Part shown: positions 9,920-21,364 of the stretch, piece after piece | How the letters are laid out: the number at the start of each line of letters is the position of its first letter | Numbering within the stretch: the first letter of the stretch is position 1 | NCBI RefSeq assembly: GCF_907165205.1 | Contig: NC_058189.1 | Span: forward strand, 31,770,270 to 31,834,269 | Source of the DNA: Coccinella septempunctata | Taxonomy: Eukaryota; Arthropoda; Insecta; Coleoptera; Coccinellidae | Direction: 5' to 3' | DNA length: 64,000 nt | Translations under genes and position numbers: made by a program | The notes under the pieces: generated by a model | Database searches by the model: none | Told to the model about the DNA's origin: nothing | The model's input: only the letters and a program-made list of their open reading frames with translations

Positions 9920-10382
9920 GAGGGGTCTACTCGGTTTTAGTGATCAGTTCAAAAGAGAAAATGAATATCTTACGTCATAAACCACTAATTTATATGGGAT
10001 TTTCATTATTATTCCTTTCGTCATCTCGGAAAGTCAGAAATTGTTTTTATACATCAAACGGAAAAAAATAAATTTTTTCGTCATTGAAGAACAAATATTC
10101 CTTCATGTTATCAACTTTCCGAGGTGAAATTATCTCTTATATGAATTTCCACACCAAAAAATTTCTCGAAAAGTCTCGTTATTGGCTACAATTCGTATTC
10201 TGGTGAAATTTAAAGAAGACGTTCGTTAAGTGCTGCCATGTTTTCGACGAAAGTGGAAACTATTGTAATATTCGTAATTTCTACTTATCGTTCAAGGGTT
10301 CTGGCAACACCCTACATTCTGGTAGTCTTTCCCCCTTTACGCCTTTTACCGATGGCGGGAAAGTCCCGTGGTTAAACTCTTC
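9920..10382 (+). mobile_element. TTAA-flanked MITE P2, copy 1
   Basis: Begins GAGGGGTCTACTCGG after TTAA (9916-9919), ends ...GGTTAAACTCTTC before TTAA (10383-10386). Matches the P2 copies at 36433-42106 and 42884-44746, with about 95 extra bases near 10120-10215. Inverted ends GAGGRGT. No coding content. Confidence 0.55.
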
Positions 10383-10386
10383 TTAA

Positions 10387-10724
10387 GGGGTACCTCAAGA
10401 ACCAACATTCAAAAACGTCATTCACTAATTCTCAATTTACGCATTCAATTTTGTACGTAAAGCCTTGATTTTTTTTCATTGAAGTTAATCAATCATTTTT
10501 CAACATATCTCGATAAAAATAGCGGCGGGGTGATATCGGCGATTCAATTCTTTATATATTGCAAAAATTTTCATAGCCATTTTCATACCTCTCGCGTGGT
10601 AATTTCTATTTTTCAACTGACTCAGTTAGTAATTCAGATTATTGCTCAAAGATATGGCACATTACCGTATTTCGTATTTGGGGTAGCATGCGTAAAGCAA
10701 CCAATGTCGATCGTCTTGATCCCA
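10387..10724 (+). mobile_element. TTAA-flanked MITE P1, copy 2, shortened 3' part
   Basis: Starts GGGGTACCTCAAGAACC directly after the TTAA that also ends P2 copy 1, and follows the P1 consensus to the block GATCGTCTTGATC; the usual GTACTGCTTCCCC end is missing and another TTAA (10725-10728) follows. The 86-aa frame here is not a gene. Confidence 0.5.
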
Positions 10725-10740
10725 TTAACAGTAAACTGAA

Positions 10741-12223
10741 TTTCAGGAAAATTGTACCTTGGCCATTTTATCTCTGATCATTTGTGTCTTTCACCAGATT
10801 AGGTATTGGAAATAAATATTGTAATATTGTACACAAACAATTTGATATACTCAAAATATATTTGCAACTAAAAGTATGTTTACTCCTATATCTATATTTA
10901 ACAGTCTGCTCTCATTCTGAAAAGGAAATTGTCAATTGAAAATATAAATTACTGATATCTTTTCATTCAAGAAAAATGTTTCATACAAATCCGAATATAT
11001 AAAATAAAGAACAAATCAAAAATCTTGTTATAAATCTTCATTCCACTTCAGGAACGGCATGGTCCGGAAAGAAGAAAAATCAGGGCTGAATTGATAGTAA
11101 TAAATTAAGTGTCATGAAAAATCTAACAACCTTCATGTGAAGATTAATCACGATTGTTTTGCTAATTTTTGAATACTCATAATTCGCCTTTTATATCTGT
11201 CAGAAATATCTTTCACCAATTTGTGCCTTCTCTCCGCATGTCAGTAAAAGAGGAATTTTTCAGCACAGTATCATAATAGTTTGAAGTTCTTTCGGTGATT
11301 CGAATCAATTTCAAGTTTGATTTTGAGGTGTGTGAATATTATTTTACTTATGACTTAATTCACCTTAGTTCATATGAAGTATGTTGAAAATTCATCTTAA
11401 CAAAGATGCAAAAATGAGTAGGCCAAGAAATGATTATGATGTATGTAGTCAAGATTTCCATAGGTTCTCCATTTGAATACTAATTATATAACTACCCACC
11501 TTTTACTGCGCATCAATTAATTAATCAACGTCAAGTTACACGTAACCTAAAACGAAATTTGAAAAGAGAGCAACTCTGTTGAATAAATAATTCTCAAAAT
11601 TCATTCATAAAAATTTTGTTTGTTCATTCACTGAACACAACGCAGTCACAACATGAAACAAGAATAGTCACACCACGTTTACCAGAGCAGAATTTAGGTT
11701 ATGAGTCAATCTAGAGACCAAGTGTTGATAAATAGAACTTTTCAGACAGTTACTGAAAGTTTTCTTAGAGATGTCGCTGGGTAGAGTTCACGGAAATTTA
11801 TTCACTATACCTCATTCCATGTTTTTAAGATATCACAGATTCAATATTTGAAAGATATCAACAGAGAGAAATCGTATAGTAGTAGCTATGTTCACTTCAT
11901 CGAAACATCTCGATAACATGCAACCACTAAGGAAGGGCGGAAGTGACAATTCGAAGAATTGTCGCCTCCTTTAATGCGGCTGAAACATATATACGATATT
12001 TATGACTTACTGTTATATTTCTGGTTGACTGGAAATGACTTAATGGTCTCGTCATCATTGAAAAATTTACACATACGGCGTAGGAAACCTAAAGATCTAC
12101 TGCACGACGAGATGAGGTGGTCCAATTTATGCTGCATCAAATATCCGCCTAAATCCCTAACCCTAGTGACCCTACCAACGTTGATGTTTATTCAAGCAAT
12201 ACTGAAACTATTGAGTTTCATGC
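10741..12223. other. No gene seen
   Basis: AT-rich, apparently single-copy within this window. The only frame of note (11959-12234, 91 aa) has no recognisable motif and runs into the palindrome next door. I see no RNA gene. Confidence 0.5.
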
Positions 12224-12263
12224 ACAAGGAATAATACAAATCTTGGGGTGTATTATTCCTTGT
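12224..12263. repeat. Short palindrome interrupted by the foldback
   Basis: ACAAGGAATAATAC (12224-12237) and GTATTATTCCTTGT (12250-12263) pair around a 12-base loop. The pairing continues past the foldback insertion: CATG at 12220-12223 region pairs with the bases after 13413. Confidence 0.75.
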
Positions 12264-12264
12264 A

Positions 12265-13413
12265 CAGGGTGGGCAAATTTCGATGTTTTAGCATTACAGC
12301 TTTTAAACCAGAGGAGATAGACAAAATCTGATACCCCATTCTCGTTCTCTTTTTCTGAGAAACTCACAATAGTAGTTGTAATTTTTGGCCACTTTCTTTT
12401 GTTTTCGAGTTATAAGCAAAAATTGGAAAAATGGCGATATCAAAATAAATTTATATCTCCGCTAATACTGATGATAGAGCTCTGAAATTGAAACATTGTA
12501 CAGGCACTTTTTTACGTAGAATCCAGTGGCGTGCTCGCCTTTTTATCAGGATTTTTAATTACGAAGCTATGACCCAAAGTTATGTTTTTTTAAATGGGAA
12601 CAATAGTTTTCTGTGCAATTTTTTGAAAGCTTAATTTTTACTGATTTCAAAAATATATGACATCATATGGTTTGTATCAATATAAATAATAGCAAATGAT
12701 CAAAAACCTTTTTTCTCAATATTTCTATGGTTTCAACTTTTGACGAGCACAGAGAAATGGAGTTTCCTATAACAAAAGCAGTCTCCTTCCGGCAATGTCA
12801 TTATTTCTACGCTCTTTACTAATTTTCACAAAATTTGAATCAAGATATATATATTTCATAAATTTTCATAATAATGAAAATACTTATAGAAGGAGACCGT
12901 GGTAATCATACGATGCTATATTTTTCTATGCTCATCAAAAGTTGAAACCATAGAAATATTGCGAAAAAAGGTTTTCGATCATTTGCTATTATTTATGTTG
13001 ATACAAACCATATGATGTCATATATTTTTGAAATCAGTAAAAATTAAGCTTTCAAAAAATTGCATAGAAAACTATTGTTCCCATTTAAAAAAACATAACT
13101 TTGGGTCATAGCTTCGTAATTAAAAATCCTGATAAAAAGGCGAGCACGCCACTGGATTCTACGTAAAAAAGTGCCTGTACAATGTTTCAATTTCAAAGCT
13201 CTATCATCAGTATTAGCGGAGATATAAATTTATTTTGATATCGCCATTTTTCCAATTTTTGCTTATAACTCGAAAACAAAAGAAAGTGGCCAAAAATGAC
13301 TACTACTATTGTTAGTTTCTCAGAAGAAGAGAACGAGAATGGGGTATCAGATTTTGTGTATCTCCTCTGGTTTAAAAACTGTAGTGCTAAAACATCAAAA
13401 TTTGCCCACCCTG
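12265..13413. mobile_element. Foldback element F, copy 1 (CAGGGTGGGCAAATTTCG ends)
   Basis: 1149 bp with ends CAGGGTGGGCAAATTTCG and its inverse, TA on both sides (12263-12264, 13414-13415). The arms are inverted copies over roughly 500 bases each, leaving a loop of about 170 bases near 12770-12945. A second copy lies at 40448-41591 with the loop in the opposite orientation. The 105-aa minus frame across the right arm is not a gene. TA targets suggest mobilisation by a Tc1/mariner-type transposase. Confidence 0.78.
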
Positions 13414-13429
13414 TACATGATATAAGCAT

Positions 13430-15180
13430 GTATTTGCCAAAATTCAATTCTAATTTGTAATGCCTCCAGATCCGCCTACATTTTTCTCTTATGCTGACTA
13501 TTTTTCTCAAAAATAGTCAGCAAACTATCTCAATGAATTACCATGGATGCCAACAGCTGAAAGTTTGAAAACTAGAAGATTATGATCGACTTGATCGAAT
13601 GCTTTACTGAAATCTGTGTGAACTGAATCAACCTGGGATCGGCTCTCCAGAGCGCTTGTAATAAATTCCGTATACACCACTTGATTCGATTCCACTGATC
13701 GTCAGGAAAAGAGAGCCTTGCTGTTCTTGTATTATTGTTGATTCTTGCTTCAAGACATCAAGGACGATCCTCTCGAACATCTTGATCAAAATTGACAGTT
13801 TACACACTCCACGATAGTTTTTAACACATTTTCTATGCCAACAGTTTTGTTAATTGAAACTAGGAGTATGGAAACATACCAGACTGAATAGATTTAGTAA
13901 ATAGAATCGATAGAGTATCGTTCAAACTAGAGCAGTTCTAAAAAAAAGCATGATGCATGGATACCCATCAGGGCCCACTCCTCCATCAGCATCGAGGGAA
14001 TTCATCCTATCCAGAAGAATCTCAGGAGAAACAACAATCGAATCCAGAGCATTAGCAGTGCTGTTAAAGCACACACTGTTACAATGATGAAGTTGCCGGT
14101 ACGGCCTAGAAACGCCTCGAAAAATCTAGCAAATAAATTACTTATATTTTCACCGCCCTCAGAGGACTCATCATCATAATAAATTTTAACCGGAATCTTA
14201 GTTCCATCTCTGCAATTTCTCACATAATTCCAAAGGTATTTTAGGCATGACCTCACGTCTCCCTGAACGGAACTAACATAATTATCATAATGGAATGAAA
14301 TAATTAATTTAGGTACATTGTCTTCTTAGAATTCTAAATTTTCCATAATAACAAATATGTCTAAATCTTTTGAATTTTTCATGCATTGCATTTTATTTTT
14401 TTCTTTCGTTGAAATTATTGTTTCCTTGGAGAAATAAGAAGGGTAACGTTTATTTCTTAATATAACTTTGGGAATGAACAAATATAAAATATAAAATGCT
14501 TTCACACTCTGATCCACACATCTACTATCATTTCAGACCAGTCTATGTTCTGAACGTATTCGTTTAATTCACTGTAATGTCCTTTTTCGAAATTGTAGAA
14601 ATTATCGGGGAATGATATGAATCGGGTTTCACTAAATGAAGAAGACATACATTCAGCGTAGCTAGTTGAATTCCTTTGCTGAACAATAAATCAAGACTTC
14701 TGTTATTACAATTTCTAACGTTATTATGCTGAGAAAACTCAAAAAATTGAAGCTGATGGATTAAACTAGCATTGAGATTATCAAGATTAGTAGGTACCAA
14801 AAAGTTACCACACTCACTAGATATCCACTCTTTATAGGGAAAATTGAAGTAACCATAAATTATGATACGATCGCCTGACAATAAATCCATATTTTCTAGA
14901 AGTTTCTTTGGTTGTGCTACCGCACAACTGTTTCACGGAGGCAAGTAAACACAACATACGTGAATTCTACGGTTGCTGTCTTCACTGTATTCACTATTGG
15001 AGAGTCACCCATATATCTTCTGCATCACTTAGCAACCGATCCCGGAGTCTAAAATTGATGCAGCTTCTCGCACTACGATCAAAACGCCACCCCCGGACTT
15101 TTTGCTTCCGAAACAGTATGTGCTCCTTCTGTCTCGACTAAACACATTATACCTGCTGAGATGGAAGATTTCCGAACCTC
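13430..15180 (-). pseudogene. Decayed non-LTR retrotransposon ORF2: endonuclease and reverse transcriptase
   Basis: Minus-strand pieces in order: endonuclease N-terminal part near 15080-14900 with a GGGVLIV block; endonuclease C-terminal part 14890-14564 with IYGYFNFPYKEW, NNRSLDLLFS and DSYHSPI; a linker at 14517-14326 with YPSYFSKETI; RT fingers at 14256-14002 (KIYYDDESSEGGENISNLFA); RT palm near 13800-13520 with FSKAFDQVDH. Stops and frameshifts separate the pieces, and both ends are missing. EN+RT order is that of Jockey/CR1-group elements. In the endonuclease GYFN stands where the family has GDFN, so an active-site aspartate is lost. Confidence 0.65.
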
Positions 15181-15189
15181 CTATACCTT

Positions 15190-16672
15190 CCTAAAGATTG
15201 GTTTCGAAGACCAATCAACATTCAAACTATAACGTTTCGGCAGCAAAATAGGATGCTTAACCTCAAAGGGTAGAGCTGACTTCCTAAGACGACCACTCAC
15301 CCTGATTAGTCCTGCTTCATCATTGAAGGGAGCGAGTTTTCTGACGGGTTTGGACAGACAAGAATTCCTTTCACAAGGATGATGCGGATTTCCGAAAAAT
15401 ATTCGCTTTGAACATATTAACTATAACCTGGAAAGCATAGTACTTTTCCTCCTTCGTCGAAGTAACTGAAGTATTCGATTTCATTTTTATTTCAATAAAA
15501 TGTAAGATAAAACAAAGTATATTTTATATTATTTTATATATGAGAATCTTGAGAGTAAACTTGATATGAGGGATTGAAACATGCAAACAATTTGAGGTCT
15601 CTCTTCTTGTGAAACGTCCTTATCTTGAAGAAGAGGTGGTTGCTCAGGACAATTTTCTTCCGTCTCTTGAAGAAAACCAGTTCCTTACCACCATAACACA
15701 CATTCTAACAATTGCAGAATTGAATTTCGTTGACTGGGCTATCCCAATCACACTTTTAAAGCCATAATCTCTGCATAATATGTTTGGTAAGAAGAATAAC
15801 AGGTGACAAAAAACCTAATGGGTCAAAAATACTCGCAATTTGTGGAAGAATGCCGCGCTTAGTATTAGCAGAATAAGTTTCAGAGAAAGAGTAAGAGAAA
15901 ACATCCAAAGTGGGATCCCACTGGAGACCTAAAACTTTGATGAACTTGGGACCATCTGTGTCAAAACTGAGTGGCATTTGTGTATCTGCTATTCTAGCAG
16001 CAGCAAGAACAGAGAGATGGTTGCTTGCCCATTTTCGCAACACAAAACTTCCTCTTGAGTAGAGCGATTAATTCTGCTTGCAGATGTAGGGCTTCATCAA
16101 TCGATTGTGCGCCTGCGCAAAAATTATCGACATAAATCGTGTCCTGCATCACCTTTGCACCAGCAGGAATCGATTTATGTAGATGATTTTTGCGCAGGCG
16201 CACAATCGATTGATGAATCCCTACATCTGCAAGCAGAGTTAATCGGTGCAAAATATGGTACAGAAGAAACACCAAAACTAACTCTATCAAGAGTAAGCTC
16301 TTTTATTTCTTCATTTCCTGAGAAACGTCAAAGAAAGCTCTGAAATCTTCTATGTTCAGATTGCACAAGTATCTGACAATACATTTGTTTGATATCACAA
16401 ATTAATACTACTTTATGAATTCGAAATCTCAATAAAATAATAGATAGATCCTGATGAAGCTTTGGACCTGCGAAAAGCGTATCATTCAAGCTTATACCTC
16501 TTGCACTCTTGGCACTTGCATCAAACACTACTCGAAGCTTAGTAGATGTGCTATCTGGTTTCACAACATAGTGATGAGGCAAATAGAAAGCTGAAAAAGA
16601 CTTGTAATCAGAAATGATAACCTCAGAAATATATTGACGTTGCAGGTATTTTTTCAGTAAATCAGAATATGC
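15190..16672 (-). pseudogene. BEL/Pao pol remnant: reverse transcriptase and following region
   Basis: Minus strand. RT N-terminal part at 16660-16328 contains PHHYVVKPDSTSTKLRVVFD and GPKLHQDLS; the palm at 16290-15994 has IYVDNFCAGA (family YVDDF...GA) and SIDEALHLQAELI; 16043-15756 has RKWASNH, KVLGLQWDP and ASIFDPLGFLSPV. A piece at 15430-15190 has RVSGRLRKS and KHPILLPK, the block before the integrase zinc finger. The frame breaks near 16060 and again beyond 15756; 15440-15600 holds an AT-rich insertion. No integrase follows. The gag and protease half lies at 18381-20001, separated by an insertion. Confidence 0.68.
16075..16235. repeat. Inverted duplication of the BEL RT active-site segment
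   Basis: The minus strand encodes IYVDNFCAGAQSIDEALHL (near 16150-16075) and the plus strand encodes IYVDDFCAGAQSIDESLHL (near 16170-16235). The two halves meet around 16150-16165. They differ at a few bases, and the plus copy keeps the YVDD motif that the minus copy has lost. Confidence 0.75.
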
Positions 16673-17084
16673 TGAATAAATTTATTTATTTAGACTATGG
16701 CAATAGTATTTATGGTATGGTCTCCTATCATAAAAACACGAAATTAAAACTAAAAACATCAAGAACACACAGCAACAAGGTGAGAACATATAGAGAAAAT
16801 GACAAAAGCAAAGCGTTTGCAAGTAACAAGTCCACAAACATCTATCACAAACTAACAGATAAGTTCATTATCCATTCAATCGGTGCCGGCGGTAGAGAGT
16901 ATATATCCGTAATTAGTTCCTAGTAAGCCGTAAGTGTGCAGTCTTGATACACAGGGAGTTTCATGGGTCGTTGGCCATAGCCTTATGGTGAATGCAGGTC
17001 ATCCAGGCCTTTCAGAAAACTTGCTTGTTTTGTATCCTAAGGCTATTAGTTTTGGAGATAAGGGATGAATCATGAATATTGACC
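16673..17084. other. Insertion of unknown origin in the BEL remnant
   Basis: Starts with AATAAATTTATTTATTTAG, which on the minus strand looks like the A-rich 3' tail of a non-LTR element; no coding part is recognisable. Confidence 0.35.
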
Positions 17085-18365
17085 TAAATTTGTGGTTGTG
17101 AGCCATAACTCTGGAATGCAAGGTATGATTTCTATAAAATTTTATGGGTTTGTTAATTTCAGAAAGCTCTTCCAAACTATTCATGAAATATCAATATTTT
17201 CAGGGCAGTACTCAGAATATCATGATTTTTCATTCAAGCCCCAAAATTTATATTTTTTACATCCATTACAGAAATTTCGTTAATGCCATGAAAAAGTACA
17301 TAACCCATTCTAAGGAATTCAGTTTTCACTTTGCATGGCTCACTTGTCACAAGGGAAAAGGAACCGGACGAATTCATATTTTATATAATTTTTGCGAAAT
17401 GCGGTCCTGTTTTTATTCCCCCGGTGATAATATTTATTGACCTTTGCCGAGATTCTGAGTTATTTTAAATTCTGTTCAATTCTTCTTCATTTTAAACCTT
17501 CAGCACATACTGAGTGGTCGTAAAAAAGTGTTTAAAAGTATGCAAAGTCGAGCTGTGAATTCTTTTGAAAATACATATTGAATTTAGATACAAATTTTGT
17601 AAACCCTCTTGAAAAATATTATCCGTAAGTGTATTTGCTTCACAACACATAACTATTAAAATTTATTCTTGCGAAGAAACTTTATCTTTTCATTTCCTTT
17701 CATGAAACAACAATGAAGGAACCGGACGAATTATGTTTTATGTCAACCCTCAGTTTCCACTGAGTGTGCGTAAAAAAGTGACAGACACTTCTGTCTTTAC
17801 GAGAGCATTTGCGGCAGAGGATAAAAGAAGCCTGTGCAGAAGTTAAACAAAATCCCGATATGATAAGAACGGCAATAAATAATCTGATTTTAAGCGCTAG
17901 GAAATGTGTCGAGATGAAGGAACTCCATTTCGAACATCTCTTATGATAGTACATTTTCCTTGTTGAAGAATAAATTTTAATAGTTATGTGTGTTTTGAAG
18001 CAAATACATTTACATTTTTGAAGATGGCTTAAATCATTTGTATCTAAATTAAATTTTGCAAACTTTTAAACACTTTTTCACGAACACTCAGTATATGCTG
18101 AGGGTTTAAAATGAAGGAGAATTGAACAGAATTTGAAATATAATTCCTTAAAATAAATCAGTTTTTCATAACAATAACGAAATTTCTGTAAGGGATGTAA
18201 AAAATTTTGTAAATGTAAATGATTTTGGGGCTTTAATGAAAAACCATGATATTCTACCCTGAAAATATTGATATTTCATGAGCCGTTGGAGAGCATTCTG
18301 AAGTTAACAAACCCATAAAATTCGATCGAAAGCGGACCGTGCAGTCCAGAGATATGTAGGACCAT
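17085..18365. mobile_element. Foldback element inside the BEL remnant
   Basis: 17090-17700 and 17950-18362 are inverted copies: AATTTTATGGGTTTGTTAA, TGAAATATCAATATTTTCAGG, CCCCAAAAT and AACTATTAAAATTTATTC occur in both in mirror order. The middle 17700-17950 is unique. The exact ends and target duplication are not clear. Reading frames within (17144-17440, 17700-17954) show no known motif. Confidence 0.6.
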
Positions 18366-18380
18366 TCTTATCACATGGTT

Positions 18381-20001
18381 TCACTGAATGGTGACGCCTT
18401 TAGTCGACATAGAAGTTGGATTGTTCAGTCCTTCTATAGGTACTGAAGAACGTCGTTTTTTCAACCCCAAACGATTAAAACAACGTTCACTTATGAAATT
18501 AGCCATGCTAGCGGTATCAAGAAAAATGTAAACCTTCTGGAAATTTCCTCGACCATCGTTAATTCCAACTTCAGCAGAAGAAAGTAGGACAGTTGATGGC
18601 ATAACATCGAAATTTGGAGTGCTGCATTGCAGTGCGATAGTGTCTTTGGTACTAGAATCAGGAAATAGTGTCTCCGTTGTATTTAGGACCCTAGTTTTCG
18701 ACGAATCATTTCCGGGCATTCCTTTTGAACCCGAAGCGGTTGCCACAGGGGATGCTATTTTAGATGCATCAGGTTTACGAAAATTTGAATGCAGTGTTGT
18801 ATGATGCTGATACTGACATATTTTGCAAGTAATTGACGATGGACAATTTCGGACATGTTGTGCGCAAGCAGTTAACACAAAGGTTATTATGTTTCACAAA
18901 GGCAACTCTGTCATGAGCAGTTTTGGCCAGAAATATGTGGCATCTATGTAAAGCGTGTGAAGCTGAGCAAACTATACATTTTTGCTGATCACCAGAAGAA
19001 GCTAGATAAGCTGAAGTCGTTGAAGACCTCTGAAAAAGAAGGCATTTATTTTTATCCATAGTGGTAACCTGACGGCTCATACCTTCAAGTTTCGAAAGTA
19101 TTGATGATGCTGATGACATCATATATTGTACAGATTCTAAAGCCTTGCAATGATCAGTTAGAAAAATGTTGAGAATTTTATATGTAAGCATGTCTGTCGT
19201 CCTATTCTCAAGTTCAAAATCAGTTCTAATTTTGGCATCCAATTTTTTTAACAAAATATTAAACATTACGAAATCCCATGAATCCGTACCAAACTTTAAA
19301 ACATTGAATGCAGCAAGGTTTTCTGAAAATATGTCTAGTAGTTAAATGCCTCAACTCCTTAGAAGAAGGTTTCTGTAAAGGTTGAGCCATGTAAATTTCA
19401 TTAAAATAGGTTGTGGCTAGAAAACGTCTGTTCTGATATCTACTAGTGAGTGCATCATACGCTATTTGATAATTGTCCTAGCCATAGGAATGGCTTTTAG
19501 TGAATTGGACGGTTCGTTTCTCAAGGATGTCAACAAATAATGAAATTTTTCAATCTGGCCCAAACTCGAATTATTAGGAATGATGCTGTTAAACAAATCG
19601 TCCACATTTTTAGTTTACCTTCAAAAACCGGCAAATTAATTTTGGGCAATTTTCCTCTTGAGCCATTGCCCGAAATATGGTTATTGGGGTGTTTATTGGA
19701 CTGAGAGGTAGCATTATTAGAGTCTTTAAGAGATGACTCAAATTTTACTTTTAATTCCATACACATATTTATCCGCCAAAACTCTGATCTTATCTTCCTC
19801 ATCAAATTGTACATCGTTGGCAATTAAAGAAATTATTTGATTGTGAAAGTCTTGAAATTCCTCATATATAACCTCCACAAATTGTGTCCTAGCAGTACAA
19901 TTCTGTTCATACAATTGATCATTCGAAGAACTCACAACATACTCATAAATTTCTATTCAAAGGTGTTCTACGTTTCAGCATTAATTTCTTATTTTCCGAC
20001 A
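18381..20001 (-). pseudogene. BEL/Pao gag and protease remnant
   Basis: Minus strand. A start MSENKKLMLKRRT lies at 20001, then a frameshift to the piece 19935-19738 (FVEVIYEEFQDF), then 19823-19530 with GKLPKINLPVFEGKLK, the gag block that precedes the Pao capsid region. 19266-18775 holds the CIVCSASHALHRC knuckle and CVNCL; 18878-18381 holds CKICQYQHHTTLH and the retropepsin-like region with FLDTASMANFI. This is the order of BEL/Pao gag-protease. Several frameshifts and stops make it non-functional. LTRs were not identified. Confidence 0.68.
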
Positions 20002-20267
20002 TTATTCGAAGTACCTAGTTAGAACTCAACCAAAATAAATCACTAATCGACGAAGATACGTTGAGATATTTCTACCCAACTAATCGAACAAAATAATCAA
20101 CAACAAACGACGCACGTTCAGATTCCCAACCGCAAATCTCAATATAAACTTCAAACAACAGAGGAAACGCAAATATAAAAAATACTGGGTACACCCGTAT
20201 AATGTTCACAATATTAAACACAGTTCGGCAGTGGTTTCCCGTAAGCTCTCTCAACATGAACAGAAAT

Positions 20268-20450
20268 TTAAAGTGTTTTATGGAATGAGCTCAAATAGTT
20301 ATCATGCTTTTCAGCTATTTCTTTCCACACAACACCTTTTAAATCAGTCCTGCAATAACTTTTCAGCGAATAATTCCATAAGCACGGGCTCTGCTCCACC
20401 AATTTCACGAAGGAATTAGAGGATTGCACGTCTTCTTGCTGATCCGGCAT
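20268..20450 (-). CDS. MADF-like domain exon, possibly a host-gene fragment
   Basis: ATG at 20450 opens 60 codons. Residues 12-46 read FVKLVEQSPCLWNYSLKSYC then LKGVVWKEIAEK, which fits the first two helices of the MADF (Myb/SANT-like) DNA-binding domain: a conserved CLW, a spaced Tyr and a W..IA motif. The domain's third helix is missing; after EIAEK the frame loses similarity and stops. No good GT donor is seen at that point. It lies just upstream of the BEL gag start, so it could be a host exon cut by the BEL insertion, or an exon of a transposon-linked MADF protein. Function as a transcription regulator is family knowledge only. Confidence 0.45.
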   Translation of the reverse strand: MPDQQEDVQSSNSFVKLVEQSPCLWNYSLKSYCRTDLKGVVWKEIAEKHDNYLSSFHKTL

Positions 20451-20480
20451 GATTCAACGCACTTGTTGAACGATACTGAG

Positions 20481-20646
20481 CCTTTCTGTCGCTGAAGCGA
20501 CCTGGCATCTGTATCCCTTTATGGAAGCAACTAATGAATTAATTAATTCAATGCACACTGAAGCGATCGCAATACTACACCGATAAATATCGAAATCGCG
20601 TCGGTTTGGGCGACACAGCTGCCGGGTCGCTTCAGCGACAGAAAGG
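20481..20646. mobile_element. 166-bp MITE with 22-bp inverted ends
   Basis: CCTTTCTGTCGCTGAAGCGACC at the left end (20481-20502) is the inverse of the right end (20625-20646). Flanks ATACTGAG and TGATTGAG match at 5 of 8 positions, so an 8-bp duplication is possible but decayed. It sits immediately upstream of the MADF-like ATG. The motif CTGAAGCG recurs inside and again, inverted, at 20722-20737. Confidence 0.55.
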
Positions 20647-21154
20647 TGATTGAGAATCAAATCGGAAAAAGTAGCATAGAATTTCGTAATTGATTGACAA
20701 TTGAGCGCTTTATTTGGCTATCGTATCGCTTCAGTGTGCACTGGAGAGCTGCGAAGAGAAAAGTTGCATCGGGCGATAAAAGATTGCTCATGTTGCATCG
20801 CTTATCGTATCGCTCCAGTGAGAACCGTGACGAGATATTTTAGTACATTGTTTTTCTTCGATTCATTACTATTTGTTGAGATAGTTTATTTATTTGAGAA
20901 ATTATATTCGAGTTATGAGTGTATGTATTTGGTGATTATTTCTATCACAAGTTGTTACCTCCATTTTAAAAATGAACATTTTGATTTCACTAAATTTATT
21001 AATTCAAAGAGAATTGGTTCAAATTGAATCGATATACTAAGTTCAATTGATTCGAAAATCTTTCATTGTTGAATTTTTGTTGTGGAAAAATCTTTTTCAA
21101 TATTGCTTGAAGGAAGCAGGGAGCATCGAATAAATAAATAAAATATAGTTACAT

Positions 21155-21364
21155 CGACTGTTTCTTCCCTTTCGTTGAACAATTATCAAACTTTGAGCCA
21201 AGTTATTCATTTCAGGATCCTACTGTCAATTTCCATTCTTGATGAGATGATTTTCCATTCGACTGTTTCTTCCCTTTCGTTGAACAATTATCAAACTTTG
21301 GGCCAAGTTATTCATTTCAGGATCCTACTGTCAATTTCCATTCTTGATGAGATGATTTTCCATT
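21155..21364 (+). repeat. Two-unit tandem duplication of 105 bp
   Basis: CGACTGTTTCTTCCCTTTCG starts both units (21155, 21260). Only one difference is seen (GAGCC against GGGCC). The frame reading through both is not a gene. Confidence 0.92.

Noticed and set aside
11959..12234. 91-aa plus frame before foldback F
   Set aside because: No motif, no splice context, and its end lies in a palindrome.
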